From positions 4,340,001-4,404,000 of the forward strand of contig CM024190.1 of assembly GCA_013433145.1 (NCBI GenBank): a DNA stretch of 64,000 nt, written 5' to 3'. Position numbers and translations under genes: made by a program. This stretch comes from Ascaris suum. Lineage: Eukaryota > Nematoda > Chromadorea > Rhabditida > Ascarididae. The notes below the pieces were generated by a model. The model worked only from the letters and a program-made list of their open reading frames with translations, was not told the origin of the DNA and did no database searches. How positions within the stretch are numbered: position 1 is the stretch's first letter; each line of letters starts with the position of its first letter. Of this stretch, positions 1 through 13,440 are shown one piece after another.

Positions 1-129
1 GAATATGAAGGCTAAATATCCTTGTTGATAATTTATGAAAGTGGCTACTAAAGTCAGTAAAATCCAAGAACACCAATTGCCTCAGTGGAAATTTTGTTCA
101 AGTGTTAATGTTGTTTGTGTGATTTGCAG

Positions 130-472
130 CACATGTCCTGAGGCGACGCCACTTCCGGTGATGGATCTGAGCACAGCACTGTCGATTTTACGACCTCCTA
201 TCACCAGTTCGTTTCCACAGTTCACCTCGTTTCCATTCGCTGACCCATCGGCATTTTTGGCGTTCACGCAGCACCTACAAAATTCACAGAAATATCCGGC
301 ACCTTCTTTAGCCGTGCCTTCAGCGCCCTCAGCAGCGGCTGCTAAACGTGTCGCTCTCAACGTCCAGCCACCAGCAAGTCCTCAGTCGTGCTCATCATCA
401 TCTATTATCTCGTCCAGTCCTCAGCAGTCTCCGCAGAGGAAACAAGCCGCGCCAATACCAGACAACAAGAAG
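130..472 (+). CDS. ces-2: bZIP gene, exon with N-terminal Ser/Pro/Ala-rich region
   Basis: The acceptor is GATTTGCAG at 121-129 and the donor AAG/GTAACA follows base 472. The open frame continues from the third base of a codon at 130. An in-frame ATG at 161 begins [18 protein letters not shown], a plausible start if the acceptor at 128-129 is a spliced-leader site instead of a cis acceptor. The exon has an Ala run near 335, then Ser-rich and Gln/Pro stretches, and ends in PIPDNKK. No folded domain is visible. Confidence 0.75.
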
Positions 473-3400
473 GTAACAAGAATTATGAGGAAGTGTTCAT
501 TGCTACATAGTCGCAGGCTGATCAGAAATCGCGCAAACGGCCATAATATTGAACTATTTATTAAACTGCACAAGATGAATAGAGGCATAGGTTGCTAAAA
601 TATATAAGAAAAAGAAATATATTACCGACTGAAGAAAAATGGGCTTAAGAGTTTGGGAGCAGACGCACAATTCGGACGCTTGATTGAGCGAATCCCGAAG
701 GCAAATCATAGCTCGAATTTTGAAGCATAGCTCGCATTCTCGTAAATCTTTGAGTTAACTCAGTTTTTTCGATCGACTTCCATCTTAGCTGAATGTTTTC
801 GTTTGTCTTAAGCGATAGTTTAATTGGCGTGCGAAACGAGTAGCAGATTGCTAATCCTTATATCGAATGCAACAACGGTATTCGTTTACTTGAAAATTAA
901 AGGTTTTTTGCAAGCGATATTATGCGGAAAAATTTACTTCTCAGCTGCCCACTATAGTTTGCAATCCACGGAGTGTAGTGATAATGCACGAAAAAGGGGC
1001 CGTCATGATGTGATTTAGCATCTCAACTTAACAAACCAGCAAATTGGCAAGCATTTAAATACGACTAGAAAACGCCTAATAATGCGCTTTTCTATAGAAC
1101 AAACCGGTTCTACGAATGCTCAACTAAAAATACTGTTTTTGCATGAGGGTTCATGCAACCGGTTGGTTATATGACGGGGCAGATTATTTCCGGCAAACGT
1201 CATCCTCGCATCTTTTACGATTTGGGAGTCGAAATAGCTGGAGAAAACGATAGGCACAAATGCCTTCGTGCGCACGAATACAGAGCGCTATCACGTGTTT
1301 CTGCAAACGTTTTCAAGAACTATGAAACGAATTTGCGCTCGATGGGGGCAATGACTGAAGTATTACTGTTGCGTTTGAACTGTGGCCTCAAATGATCGGC
1401 CATAAGTTGTGGTAGATGTTTGATATCGGTTAGCAATGTGTGGTGCGGGAGGTGTAAAGGAACACAGGAGTGTGTTGACCTTGGTTACCTCTTGTTTCCG
1501 TAACACTTCACCACCAAAGAATTAGCCCTGCACAGCTGCTTCTTTGTTACAAAGCTGCAACTGCCCAACTTTGCGAACGCATCGTCATCTGCGCACATTC
1601 ACCCATCAGGTCACTCGCTAGGAAATTGGCCTTTTAATCTGCAGCTTGCTTCACTCGCAAGGTGCTGCGAACGCTGTGTATTCAGACTCGTATGACAGTC
1701 AGTCGGCTTGAACGAAGTCCATTTAGTATCCTGGCTATGATATAACTGTGCAGAATGAAATCATGGGTCAGAGATTGTATTAATGTCGTTTACACGTTCA
1801 CAAGGTGAACCCTTAAGCTAAAATGCATCAACGACTAGGCATTATGCGAAGAACCAATGAGTGTATGGAGCTCGAATTCAGCACTTAATTACATGACAGG
1901 CCGGGATTGTATAAAAAAGTTGATGTACATAAATATCAGCCTAAATATCCTGAATTTGAGCACCAAAAAGGTTTTCTGTTCAACCAACAGCCCAGCATAG
2001 CAACTATGATCACTTAAGTTTCGAAAAATCATAGCTAGTGGCTTGCTTTGAATAATGAACAACGGCCTCGTTCCCTTGAGGATGATACGTTGGGTGATGA
2101 TGATGGTGGTGGCGGAGAGGTGTCATTCATGTGATGACGTGCTCTCCATGGGGAGTGGACAAGCAAAGTGGACTATGAAAAAGATCTGCTTGCTGAGGAG
2201 CAACGAAGAATCGTTTTGTGTGAGAGTGACGGTCGTTTGCAGACGATCACTAATGAGCGCAGGATGAATGGGGCACGAATTTCGTGCTCGGATGCGCGCA
2301 TTCATATTGTACGGTGCTGCTAGTGCAAAGGTTTGACCTGTTGCGATGATTGCCCATGCGCCAACACAATGTGACGCGTCCTATGCAACAAAGACAAACG
2401 CATCAAATGGACAACCAATTTTGAATGTGACCCTCGTCCCACCCCCGCTACCTCTGATAGTCTCACCCCTACCCCGTTTCACATACGATTCATTGCTTCT
2501 TCGAGTAGGGCAATTTATGACCAGCTCCACAAATCTTCTTTTCTTTTTTTCTGCACAGCACCCTTTTTTAACGAAGCCTAGAATCTCCCTTTCCTCGCTC
2601 ACAATGCACAAAGGAAGGAGTATTATCCTTGCATCAAGTCGCTCTCCCTGTTAGCTCTACAAAAATCGCTCTTAGAATCATCCATTTATTGCTGCTTTCT
2701 CCTTCCTATAACCTCAACGAGTGACATGAACACAAGCAAACGATGAAAATTTGATGTGAATTTTTGCAGTGAGCTGCCATCTAAAAGGGCGATGGCCATA
2801 CAGGAACACAGTAGTCGAGAATGGCAGCAGTGTAACATGAACAATTTCAGTAGTGTTCTAAACATTGGTGCTACAAGAATTTGAGAGTATTATGTGCGGC
2901 CTTGAGGATTTTTTCCCCAACCTCGTGCACTGTTGACAGTGAAAATCTGGGCAGAGTTTCATGCCTAGGTCAGGAATATCACTCTCAGTTGATGAGCAGA
3001 GTCACTGTCTAAGCTAGGAGGACACGAGATGAAAAGGACCCCTCATCGCAACATTTTTTCTGTGAAACATACAGTTGCCAACTTTTCGACCACACATTTA
3101 AACTACACTTTCTGTAGTACATCAGAGTCAATCTCAGAATCTATAAATAGTCCATAAATTTCTAAATCAGCAGCAAGTAGTTCACAAGTAATGGTACAAG
3201 TTCAAACCAGCTAATGGTTTCGGACACCGTTAGTATAATCCAACTTCTTCAGACAGAATTGGTAGACTTGACTCTGAAGAAATGTTTCTGATGTGACATA
3301 CTATTGGAGGCGCATCTGATGGAACACGATAGAGTGCCACCAGGCGTGCGTGAAATTTATCACCAAGCTTTTCAGTTCATTTTTAGATGGCATCTCACGG

Positions 3401-5937
3401 GGGTAATTTCTATTTTACGCGAGTCTGACATCTGAATGAGAACTAAGATATTGCGTTATTATTCGGCTTGAAAACTGTTGCGAAAAGTGGTTTTCGCTAT
3501 TAATAAAATCATCACTGATGTTATTCTCGCGATCAGACTTAAGCATGCTGACGCTGCAGCAAGTCTTTTATGCTCTCTTTATATATTTATATAATCGCTT
3601 TTCGTTTCCTTCATAGAGAAGAAAGAGTTTTTCTCAGTCGTCAACACACTTGAAAAAGGCTTTGCGCTTTTGAACATTTATTGAAGGAGTCGCAGCGACG
3701 CGTGCGTCTTATATCGCTCCTTCAGTAAAGAATGTTTTCTTTCAGCTAAACGCTAATGTTTTCTTTCTAAAGCTGATAGTTTTTGAGTATTACATACGCT
3801 TAATCGCGGCATTAATATAGTGAAGAAGTTTACCATTCATGCATTTTACTGCCATGCAATCATCGCGATAAATATCCCAGTGTATACAAGAGATCATACT
3901 CTTTGTTTGCAATCACTCGCATTCATGGAAATGAAGGCGGAAAACTGGTTAAGGCAAGACATGTTTCGAGATCGGCTCAAAGTATATGCTGATTAGTCAC
4001 CTGTTAGTTCGTGGGCGTATCTGAATTGAACGATAGCGGTGTATCATTTACATGTGCGGTAAAATAACAACGCTGGGCGAATTCGGCTCTAGAAACATTG
4101 CCATCTGTCCATGCCGAATGACAGCAACATAACGAGGGAGAGGTGCAGCAACCCAAAAAGGATAGCTGACCTACGACTCCATCAACCATTAAGATATGAG
4201 GTCTAAGGGCCGTAATTTTTAATACTAAATGTCGGTAACTTGTGTTATTCGAAAACAGTGAAAGAGTTTCCTCATAAATGTGACAATAAAATTTATAGGA
4301 TGATGCATACTACGAGAGGAGACGAAAAAACAACGATGCGGCGAAGAGGTCTCGCGATGCACGCCGACAAAAAGAAGAAGCAATCGCTGCGCGTGCTGCC
4401 TTCCTCGAACAGGTAAGCTGAACCATTCCTACGTTTTTTTTCCATCTAATTGCAGAATGAGAACATACTGCAGTTTGCGTCTTATTTGAGAAATTCATTT
4501 TGCAATTGATAAGAAATTTAAGTCGACCTGTTGTGCACGTGGAAAAGATGCACTTCCGCACGAAGCACACTTTGTTATACTCGTGTATTTCGTTGTTTTT
4601 TAAAATTTTTGGTTTAGATAAGAAGGCAACCTCCTTCCTATAGGAAGAGAATTAACAGGGCACTCGATGCATTAGATGCGGTAATGATCCTCCTTATTAT
4701 GTTAAGTTGTAAGGCAACACCGAAAACATTGGTGCAAATTGCAACACACGGACGTAATGTCAAGTTCGGGATTTTTTGATGCATCCGGGCCATGTTAGGT
4801 ACGAAATAATTTGATCCAATTGTTATATTGCAGCTGTAAATATGTAGTAATTTAATCCACACAGCGCTGCTTCGTACTGCAACATGCGGATTTCTATTTG
4901 CTGCGAAAAGGCTTGAGACTATTCATTCTCGTTTTGTGGCGCCGTCTGGCAAAAGTGAACTCCGTCGTCGACGTGGCTGAATCTGGACATTTTTGATGCA
5001 TTCTCTTCGTTTTAATAATGCTATCTGGTGTATGTTTTGAGAAATCCAGTCCATGCTGTTTCGTTTAGCATTAACAAAAGCCGTTCATTAATTAGCTTCC
5101 TAGTTTAACGTATCACGAACGGAACTCATTTGTTTTGTTGCTCACCGTAAAGAGGAACACAAGGAGCGAATAGCACTTATCTCTATGGGATGAACTCATT
5201 TGGTTATTCAACTGTGCGTCCGTTAGTCCAGGAGAGTGCTAGTTTGTTTTCTTTTTCATATGAGTTGTAATTGCGTGAAAACATAAAAAGTAAGTGATAA
5301 ATAAGGCAATCAACTGTTCGGCATTTTTCCTATGCATTTTTTCACATACGTAGACATTTTTCTTGCAATACTCTAGCACTCCGTGTGCCACTCGTACATT
5401 GACAACAGGTCACCTCTAGAGCATACATGGTCGATGTGTACAAATGATTGCATTTTAACGTATTTTCGCGTAGGTGGGAGGTAAAAAGAATGAAGAGCAG
5501 ATGTTTCTTCACGACCGTTACCAATCGCTGTTAATGAGTGATCGCAGTTTTTCAGTCTAATAATCGGTGAAATACTTCATCGCATTTCCAACGAGATCTT
5601 GTTTCCTAAAATATTGCAAATGACCTGTTGAGCACGCTCAAGATCGCCGTTGTTTTGGTACTCAAAAATCGCCGTTTTGAATGTAACGTTCCCATCGCTA
5701 CTCCATCTCTCCAAACCAATTTAAGTTCGCGTCCTTCAGCATTCTTCCAAAGTCTTTAAAACTTTACTCATAGTTTTTATTTGGCTTATTATTTAAATCA
5801 TTTTCTATTTTCAGGAAAACATTCAACTTCGGAGCCAAGTTGCACTACTGAAAAACGAAACTGCCAAGCTTCATCTAATGCTCTTCTCACAACCGAAAGT
5901 CTTCGAAAGTTTCCAGCAACTAAAAAACGAGCATTAA
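130..5937 (+). CDS. ces-2: CES-2/ATF-2-type (PAR-like) bZIP transcription factor, 5' end possibly outside window
   Basis: Predicted nuclear, dimeric, sequence-specific transcription factor. Three exons join in phase 0: 130-472, 4299-4412 and 5815-5937 (stop TAA 5935-5937). The basic region carries [14 protein letters not shown], the signature of the PAR/CES-2 bZIP class (human TEF, HLF and DBP have the same [10 protein letters not shown] core). It is followed by RAAFLEQEN and a zipper with four leucines at heptad spacing. The protein ends 40 codons into the last exon, just after the zipper, as is usual in this class. The N-terminal part is Ser/Pro/Ala-rich and probably disordered. If the in-frame ATG at 161 is the start, the protein has 182 residues. 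Otherwise an upstream exon outside the window contributes two bases of the first codon. The class call is firm. The choice between ces-2 and atf-2 as the C. elegans counterpart is not settled by the sequence. Confidence 0.88.
473..4298 (+). other. Intron 1 of the bZIP gene (3.8 kb)
   Basis: GT-AG intron. It contains short chance open frames (for example 1153-1395) without recognisable domains or matching splice signals. I see no RNA gene, transposon or extended repeat in it. A large intron just before the DNA-binding exon could hold enhancers, but nothing specific can be pointed to. Confidence 0.7.
4299..4412 (+). CDS. ces-2: bZIP gene, basic-region exon
   Basis: The exon has 114 bases (38 codons), phase 0 at both ends, acceptor TTTATAG and donor CAG/GTAAGC. 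It encodes [20 protein letters not shown], then [18 protein letters not shown]. The DNA-contacting N-x2-A-A-x2-S-R pattern is intact (N115, A118, A119, S122, R123 counting from ATG 161). PAR proteins usually have Tyr-Trp before the arginines; here it is Tyr-Tyr. Confidence 0.93.
4413..5814 (+). other. Intron 2 of the bZIP gene (1.4 kb)
   Basis: GT-AG intron between the basic-region and zipper exons. AT-rich with no feature I can support. Confidence 0.75.
5815..5937 (+). CDS. ces-2: bZIP gene, leucine-zipper and terminal exon
   Basis: The acceptor is CTATTTTCAG ending at 5814. The exon codes for 40 residues starting [20 protein letters not shown] and ending FQQLKNEH before TAA TAA. The heptad leucines continue the register set by FLEQ in the previous exon, giving four turns of zipper. 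The exon boundary falls inside the zipper. Confidence 0.92.
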   Translation, partial: ENIQLRSQVALLKNETAKLHLMLFSQPKVFESFQQLKNEH

Positions 5938-6166
5938 TAATGCGAACATCATCGTCGCTCCATAAATATATGCGTCTATCCTATGTACTATCTTTGAATC
6001 TCTCTCGATTGGTTTACTTCTTCGATAAGTATGGGATATGATACCCACAGTCCTCGGATGAATTCCTTTCTATAAGTATTGGATGATGAAACAGCCGATA
6101 CTTTTGCTGCTATCATCCTGAATTTTGCAACAATTTTGGAGTGAAAGTCTTTCCCCTTCCTTTCTT

Positions 6167-6172
6167 AATAAA
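6167..6172 (+). terminator. Polyadenylation signal AATAAA of the bZIP gene
   Basis: This is the first AATAAA after the bZIP stop codon, about 230 bases downstream, a reasonable 3' UTR length for a nematode gene. Use of the site is inferred. Confidence 0.5.
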
Positions 6173-9100
6173 CCACTCTTTCTCTAAAATCATAACCGCG
6201 GGTTTTGTTTGAGGTACTACAATATAACCATGCCACTGTTTCGTTCATTAGTCGTTGTGGTGAAAATAAGGGGACAGCGAAATGAGGCATTGCATCTCAT
6301 AAGAGCTTTTCTAATTCTGCGAGTGCACAGCTTCCTTTTTTCTTCTTCCAGCGTCTTTTTTTTCCTGAACTTTTGTTTCAGGTTTCTTCAGACTGTTCTT
6401 TTAAAATCTAACAACAACCTGCTGACATTAGGAAATGCAATTTCGCCTAGTCAACTCACAAACTTTCGAGGCATGATTTGCTTGAAATTTACGGAAATGA
6501 CCATCCAGCTTCAATACATTCATTATATGGATCGTTTTCATGACTGACCGAAATACTTGATGAACTGATAAACGTTTATGAAAAATAGGGAAGTCGCCTA
6601 ACATCTCATAGAATTTTATAGGAAACTGATTGCTATTTGAGGCAAACGAAACTTCTGAATTGAAATTGACATTGATATTCGTTATTGTTGAGGATCTCTA
6701 AGAAATTAGCGACGTTCTGGAAAAGTGCAGATAGAGTGCAACAAATTCTGTTGCCATACTTGTGGGTATCCGTGAAAAACTTCTAAGAAATGAAACGTTT
6801 CAAAAGCGCTGACTTTCAAGAGGCAACGTATTGCATAAGCGAATACATTAAATCGAAAGAAAATGGTTTAATGCAATCGCAAAATTGCGCTCTTATAAAT
6901 AGTAGTTACTTTCAACTGCACAATGTTGTCAGTGCATTTGTGCGAAAACAGTCACCGGTAGTGGCGCATTACTATGTATATCGATCGAGCAACACGCTGC
7001 TACTTATTCATCCCTTGTTCATGTCTGTCTGTGTCTTAGGCCAACTATTTGTCTGCATTTGCCTTATTCATCAGCATTCAGGTTGCATTACCTCTGCAAA
7101 GTTTAGATATTAAGTAGAACTTTACTGGCCTGTATTGTGTGTTTTCTTGTTTGTGTGCCAATCAAATGCGGATCTACGTTTATTGGTAATTTATGTATAG
7201 TTGTGCCAAAAATTAGATTCCTTGAATGTTATCTCTCTCGATCAGGTGTATTTGATTGACCTCAGGTATTGATCAGTCCAACTCAGCTTTTAATTACGTC
7301 TCTACGTGTATTTATTTTTTTATTTTTTATTTTTTTTGAATATTATGTGCATGCCAATTATGCAACGGGTGTACAGAATAAACTGCCAGTTGCTGTTTTT
7401 GTAGATGAAACACACCAATTTTGTGCTTCGATTTTCGATCTCTCCGAAACACCATTAATGCATTTTTTTAAAACAAAAGTTTGCAGGTGAGCATCTGGTA
7501 ACCACGTATTTTGTTGTGTACCTGCTTGAAATTTGAATGCAAACTTATACTGCCTGGAAAAGCGCAGCAGGAAAGAGATGATGATGAACTAAAGGATAAC
7601 ACGTTGAGGAAAATGCACAAGGCTAGACGAGTAATAAAACATCGTGGATGTAGATGCAAATCAGAAACGCAAAAGCGAAGAGAAGTTTAGTGAAGTGACA
7701 GTAATAACTTTCCAATTGATTTACTTAAATCATTTTTAGGAAATACGATGAACTGCAGATCACACTCGATCTCTGAAAGTGAAATGTGGGACGGTTCGTG
7801 ATGGCGATGCCCACAGTATGGTGCTAAATGTTCTGTGAAGCTTAACAGTCACGTGCATGTAGCGATTGTCGCGTAAAGTTCATTCGTAAAAGTCATTTTG
7901 GTACTCGCGCCCATTTTTCCTCACTATTACCTGAAGAGTGATCCTTACTTTGTCAGGTTTAAGAAAGCTAATTAAACGGTATTTTTTATTTACGGATCAG
8001 ATTACGCATCGGACCGCCTATGTTTACTAGATGAAACTTTAAATTTGATTCCCTTCGACTTTATCCTCGGTTGAAATTATCAAATTTTGCAGTGAAACAT
8101 ATAAGCTGTTTTGAGCGAACGTTATACTCGAAGAATCAGTGTTATTAATTCATCGAAACCATTGCGCTCATTCAGAGGAGAACGGCGAGATGAGGGGTTT
8201 AGGTCTTATGAAGCAAGTGTTTTTCCGGAATTTGCGTTCCTTCCGCCTAGGAAATGCAAGAAATAATTTTATTAAACCTCTGCGATTTGATTTATTATGC
8301 TGTCTCTCCTACAAGTTTTTTTTCATGCCTCATAGTTTCTTAGACGAAAAAAAGCCAATAGCCCTATTCCCATTCGGTAATCGTGCGTTTCCTTGAAGCT
8401 TCTAGTGAAGGAAGTGCTAGCTACGCTGTAGTCATAATTGTGATACATTCACTTTCACTTTGCATTAGCAAACTTTTCAAAAAAGTCAGTTAACAAAAAG
8501 CAGTATGACATGCAGAAAGAACCTTATTCCTCCATCCACATCTTATGATCCGTTGAAAATCTACCCTACACAACTGTTTCCATACTTTTCAATTTCTTCA
8601 TAAGTTATTATGAACAAAAATGTCGAAACTGCATTAGCGAGTTCTTACAGTGCTCATTAATTGTTGGAAGGGATAGATTTTTGGTTGTCGATTTCTGCAA
8701 ATGTCCAACTTAGCTGAACACGATTTGTCATGCATTGGTTTTTCTAGTTGCGTGAGGTATTTGCCGTCACTGTTTCGTGCCTCTGCATAAACGCATAAAA
8801 CTTTGATTTCTCAGTAGTTAATCAATTCAAATCCAAAGATAACTTTTGCCGTCTTTCAAATATTGAGACGAAAAAATCCTTCCAAAAATTTTATCAAGAC
8901 ACCTAACTAGAATCCGTTTTCCTCTATCAGCGGGACTCGATGTTTTATTAGTACCCTTCATGTCTATTATTTCAATCTTTATGCTACCCTCAGAACGACT
9001 TCGGCATATCGGCATAGTATCGCCAATAACCATCTGGTCTTGCTCGAAGAAGGTTGGGAACGGTTGATCAACAATCACTGTGATGAACATATGTCGTGCG

Positions 9101-12100
9101 TATCAGTTAATTTAAGGTATCAACACCCATAAGGAATGGTTCCCCATGCTAATGTGAGGTCGTGAAACTTATAGAAACCATTTGATCTGTTGTGCTCGGA
9201 CACCCACTCCTGGGCGCTGAGTCTCACTTGATCATCGCCTTCATATTTTAAAATGACAACACCAACCACCTTACAGGAATTCAACGACTCCTGCCCTATT
9301 ATTGTTCTGCTAAGAACGTTGCATACTTATATTTGCCATCCTATTCTGAAGTACAACAAATTAGGAAACGTCGAACCATTCTTTTTCTGCGTGGATCTTT
9401 GATCGCCTATCTAATCATTTGCCACTATGTCTGCGCTGTTATATGCACCTTTTGCTTTGTACACTGCTCAAGCATCCAGAATGCACTAAACGCTATCGCC
9501 AACGAGAGGGCTTACAGCGCTTTCACTTGTTTGTCAGCCGTCGTTTTCCCTACTCCCTCAGGAGATCCTCGTCATCGTCTTCTTCTTCTTCTTCCTCCTT
9601 CTCCTTCCGATCCTCCTCCTCAACTACTGTTTCGCGAAGCATACCTGCTAGTTTTACGTGTTCTCTGCTGTGACGTTTTTTGCAAGTTTTTGCAGAAGTG
9701 CATTGTAATGGCGTCATCATATATGTTTGCATGCCTATCCGACCGTTTCAATTCGTAAATGAGAGAAGTTGTACGAATGAAATTTGTTCCCATCAATGAT
9801 GAAACATAATTAAAAGCCTTAACTTTCACTCGATATCTCTTTTATGAGCTTTACGACAAAAGCGACCGGCCGTGTAGGGGAGCATGCAAAATTTCACTCA
9901 ACCGATCGACTACTGATTGTTGGCAGCGGATCTGTACTGGCGGCTTCGATTGTGTTCTAAAGATATAATAGGTGTCAGTTTATGCAGTATTGATAAGTAT
10001 CAAAGTGAGAAAATAAATTCAAAAACTGTTCAAATGCAGGTATACATCTGTTTTATTTTCGGCACTTTCGACCAACAGTTCAAAAAGTCAATAGTTTATA
10101 TAGGCACGAGACTAACCTCCCCCCTTTATCCTTTCCCTAAATCGAAAGGTTGAAGCAGCTGTTTGAATACCTGAAATAATCGAACTTTGGTATATTTCGA
10201 GCGGTCAAGTAATCGATAATTTCTTACGCTATTTTCTTGAACAACTACACAAACGTAATTACTGCGGTGCGTATATGTGTACTAAGCTCACGAACCATTC
10301 GTTCGTGGGCTTAATTAGCATTTATCGATCGATTCGCTTACATAGTCGTCGCATTGCCCAAAGTTTGCGTGTTTTTGCATGTTTAAGAAGGTTTTATTTA
10401 AGAGACCGCCTAGCTCATCGTTGGAGAACCAATAAAACTTGTGTTTTGAAAACAATTTTAAACGACCGATTCTCATTTCAGCCAAACAGATATTATAATT
10501 GCCTCTAGCGTATCCAAACGGTGCGTAAAAACTTCACTACAAATCGATTGGAGTTAATCTTGATGCTCACATGGAATGTTTGTTTGCACGAACATAGAAA
10601 AGCGAATATTTACTTCGAAGTTCGAGCCTTTACTGCTATGAGTAATGCCCGAATATTTCCACTAGCATAATCAATGCATCAGAGGTGATTCTTTTTGTTG
10701 TTTAGATGGAGCAGCATGACAAAGATATTAACAGAAACGACCTGAAAATATCCAGCAGTGCAATGAAGGTGGACACTATAGTATTATGTGACGTTTGCTG
10801 CACTCATTTTCCTCATATAGTATCTAATGTTCAACATAATTATAAATAATTTTTTTTGGATACTTCAGCCTAGAAAGATTTTTACTGGGAGCTCAATTCG
10901 CATAACTGAGAGGTGAAATAGCCCAATAAAAATTAGCATCTTTGGCGCTAACTATTTTTGGCATCGCATTAAGTGCCATGCTCGATTTTGCATATGAATA
11001 AAAGGAACGCTTCGTCACGTCACACCAATCAATGCTATTTAATGATCAGGTTTTATTGGGCTTCTTATTTCGCTCTCTTTGTTTTATGGTCGACGGTTGT
11101 TTCGATTCGCGCTTCTGCCGCTCACTTTGGATTCACTTGTCGTTATTTCCGAGTGTTGTAATTTTTTGTTCCGTTGTGAGCGTTGCAGAGGTATCATTAT
11201 TTCCCGATACTTCGTTTAGTTTTATGAGTTTCAAATTTTATTTGTTTTCTCATTTTATTTTTATACTACCAAATAATTTTTTTTTGCACTTTACTCGATT
11301 ATTTCTTCGCTTTTCTCTTCTCAGAAGGCGACTGCAATTTTTCACAGCTTTTGCTTAGTTCCGAACTCTGTTTACTTTTAATAACTTGCTTTTTACACCT
11401 GGTTTTTAAAATGCGTTCTTGTTTCTTTCATACTTGTTCTTTTTTTTTTGCGTATTTTCTCTCTTTTTTTTTTCTTCAAGATCTACAATGTTTTCATTGA
11501 TGCAAACAACAGCACTTTCCAAAGTTTTGGTTGCCTTTTGAAGTTCGTAGACCTGCCCAATAGGCCTCACTGATAATATTCTATTCAAAATTTTATATGA
11601 TTCAGTACTTAGGTATGTGCTTTGGCGCAATGCATTTGCTGCCTAGTGCATTGATTTCCTCTAATGCATAGTGAAATCTCAAGCACAATTCCAGCAGATT
11701 CCTTACTTTTTTACAGCTCAAAAATTACAAACTCGATTGCAGATGAAATATTTCTAATTTTAAAACGATAACGAATGAACAGCAATGTCTGTGCGAAAGA
11801 ATTTCCTCTCTTTCTTCCTCTCACCCTCCCTATTCGTCTCTCCCTTAATTCAAATACCTTTACTTGCGCTTTTGCCAGTGGTCTTCTCTATTGCCGGATG
11901 TGACATATTTGCATGAAATTGTTAAGTATTCATCCAACAGCTTGGAGCAATTTTCCAAAACTATCGCCTCAGCAGTACTGAAATCAAGTTCCACAATGTT
12001 TCTATGAATATAGAAATTGGTCCTGATATCACTGCATTCATTGCATGGCAGTAATTTGTACTACCAAATACAACAACCGTTTCATGAAACAGCAATTCTT

Positions 12101-13151
12101 GTGCTCGATTAAATTTACCTCGAATGAAACGTTTTTTTATTGGGAGTAAATTATTTGTGAAGTGCATAGAATTGATCTTGCTGAGATACATACCAAAATA
12201 CTTTCAAATTTTTATTACTGAATTTGACGAGTGAAATATATTAGCTGGTAAAAGTATGCGAAATCAAATTGATTTCACAAGGGCGTTGTTTGATGTCATT
12301 AAAACGTTATTTTACTTGACAGATGGAGTGACGATCTTAAAGGTCGTACTATTCAGCCAGATTAAGACAAACGGATTCATTTACACCTGACATCCGATAC
12401 CTGAAGTTTACCAAACATCGTCTAGCGTGTTGCCTTAAATCGACGAAGAGGATTTTGAGATCTTGGTGCGCTTTTGAGCTGCAAAAGGCTGCCTCTCCCT
12501 AAATTTAAACTTTCTATTTTGCAACGCCATAATTGAAAAATCGTGAATAGTGCTATAAGCTATGTTTTGGCGGGTTGTGGGTTGTTTTGACTTGGTGTTG
12601 TTTGTGTATGAGGTATTCTACTCATATGTTGTATTCGGAAGAAGAGTGTTTACCTGTAAATGATCAAAAGTGGGAGCGTCCTTCTTGAACTGAGCATTAT
12701 GCCACATAACAGTTGAATGGATCGCCTTTCCACAATTTCTTGATGCGGCGTGTTTTATGTTGATCTTTGGTTAGTTAAATCGACGCTATCAAGCGTCAGG
12801 TAAACCATTTGAAGGTTTTTGTTCAGCAGCAAAACCGTATAACCGTATATGTTGGTGTAATAATACATAGGAAGCGTCATGTTGCACGTTTCACGAGAAT
12901 CACATTGTCGTTGAATCGAATACACACTACTTTATGCGCACGTTATCGCTTCCCTTTTTGTTTAAATAGTCGTCGGTCTTTCATTAGCGCAGGTAAATTT
13001 GGTGTGGTATTGTGAAGACGTCTGGGTTGATTTCGAAGCTCTAAAAGTGGTGCGGCACTATTTGAAAATAACGAAAAAGGCGCCTAGAGGAAGTTGGGTA
13101 CGATTGTAAACAAACAGACGTCTATTATGGTTCAGCCCCTATATACAGGTT
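6173..13151. other. Intergenic region between the bZIP gene and BCKDHB, about 7 kb
   Basis: No recognisable gene on either strand. An 87-codon minus-strand frame at 8827-9090 has a fairly even amino-acid mix but no domain, no partner exons and no convincing splice context. The other frames are short and AT-driven. The only repeat that stands out is the TCT/TCC microsatellite at 9578-9621. Confidence 0.55.
9578..9621. repeat. TCT/TCC trinucleotide-type microsatellite
   Basis: Runs of TCT then TCC/CTT triplets, pure pyrimidine apart from one GA. It produces poly-Ser, poly-Leu and poly-Glu artefact frames on the two strands. Confidence 0.8.
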
Positions 13152-13440
13152 ATGAGTGAAAGCAACGTGGCGAAGGCCGATGCGTGCCGTCGGCCTCTGT
13201 TTAGCTACAGGGAAATAGACGTGGCCTGGCCAAACTCCGGAGGAAAGCATGACTCGACTACGCATCGGAAGACATGGCGGAGCCAGCTCACAACAATGAC
13301 TTGGCTTATCCAGATTTCACGATTGACTTAATCTGGGCCAGTCATACCATTTACCTCGTTCCTAGTCTGATCACTGCCAAGGGCATGCGGCTGCCCCCGG
13401 CCACATTATCTAATAGTGAACACTGAGCGTTCTCCTTCCA
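13152..13440 (+). other. GC-richer island with self-complementary segments, possible non-coding RNA or old repeat
   Basis: This stretch is visibly richer in G and C than its surroundings. AGGCCGA at 13174-13180 pairs with TCGGCCT at 13190-13196. TGACT, GGC and CCAGATT within 13297-13316 pair in order with AATCTGG, GCC and AGTCA within 13330-13344, with small bulges. GGGCA/TGCCC at about 13380-13395 is another short stem. A 58-codon frame starts at ATG 13152 but matches nothing I know. I cannot assign it to SRP RNA, RNase P/MRP, a spliceosomal RNA or a known SINE. Confidence 0.3.

Noticed and set aside
1153..1395. 80-codon frame in bZIP intron 1
   Set aside because: Would need to be a nested or alternative exon; no matching splice phases and no family resemblance.
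8827..9090. 87-codon minus-strand frame with even composition
   Set aside because: No recognised domain, no neighbouring exon in phase and no convincing splice or start context.
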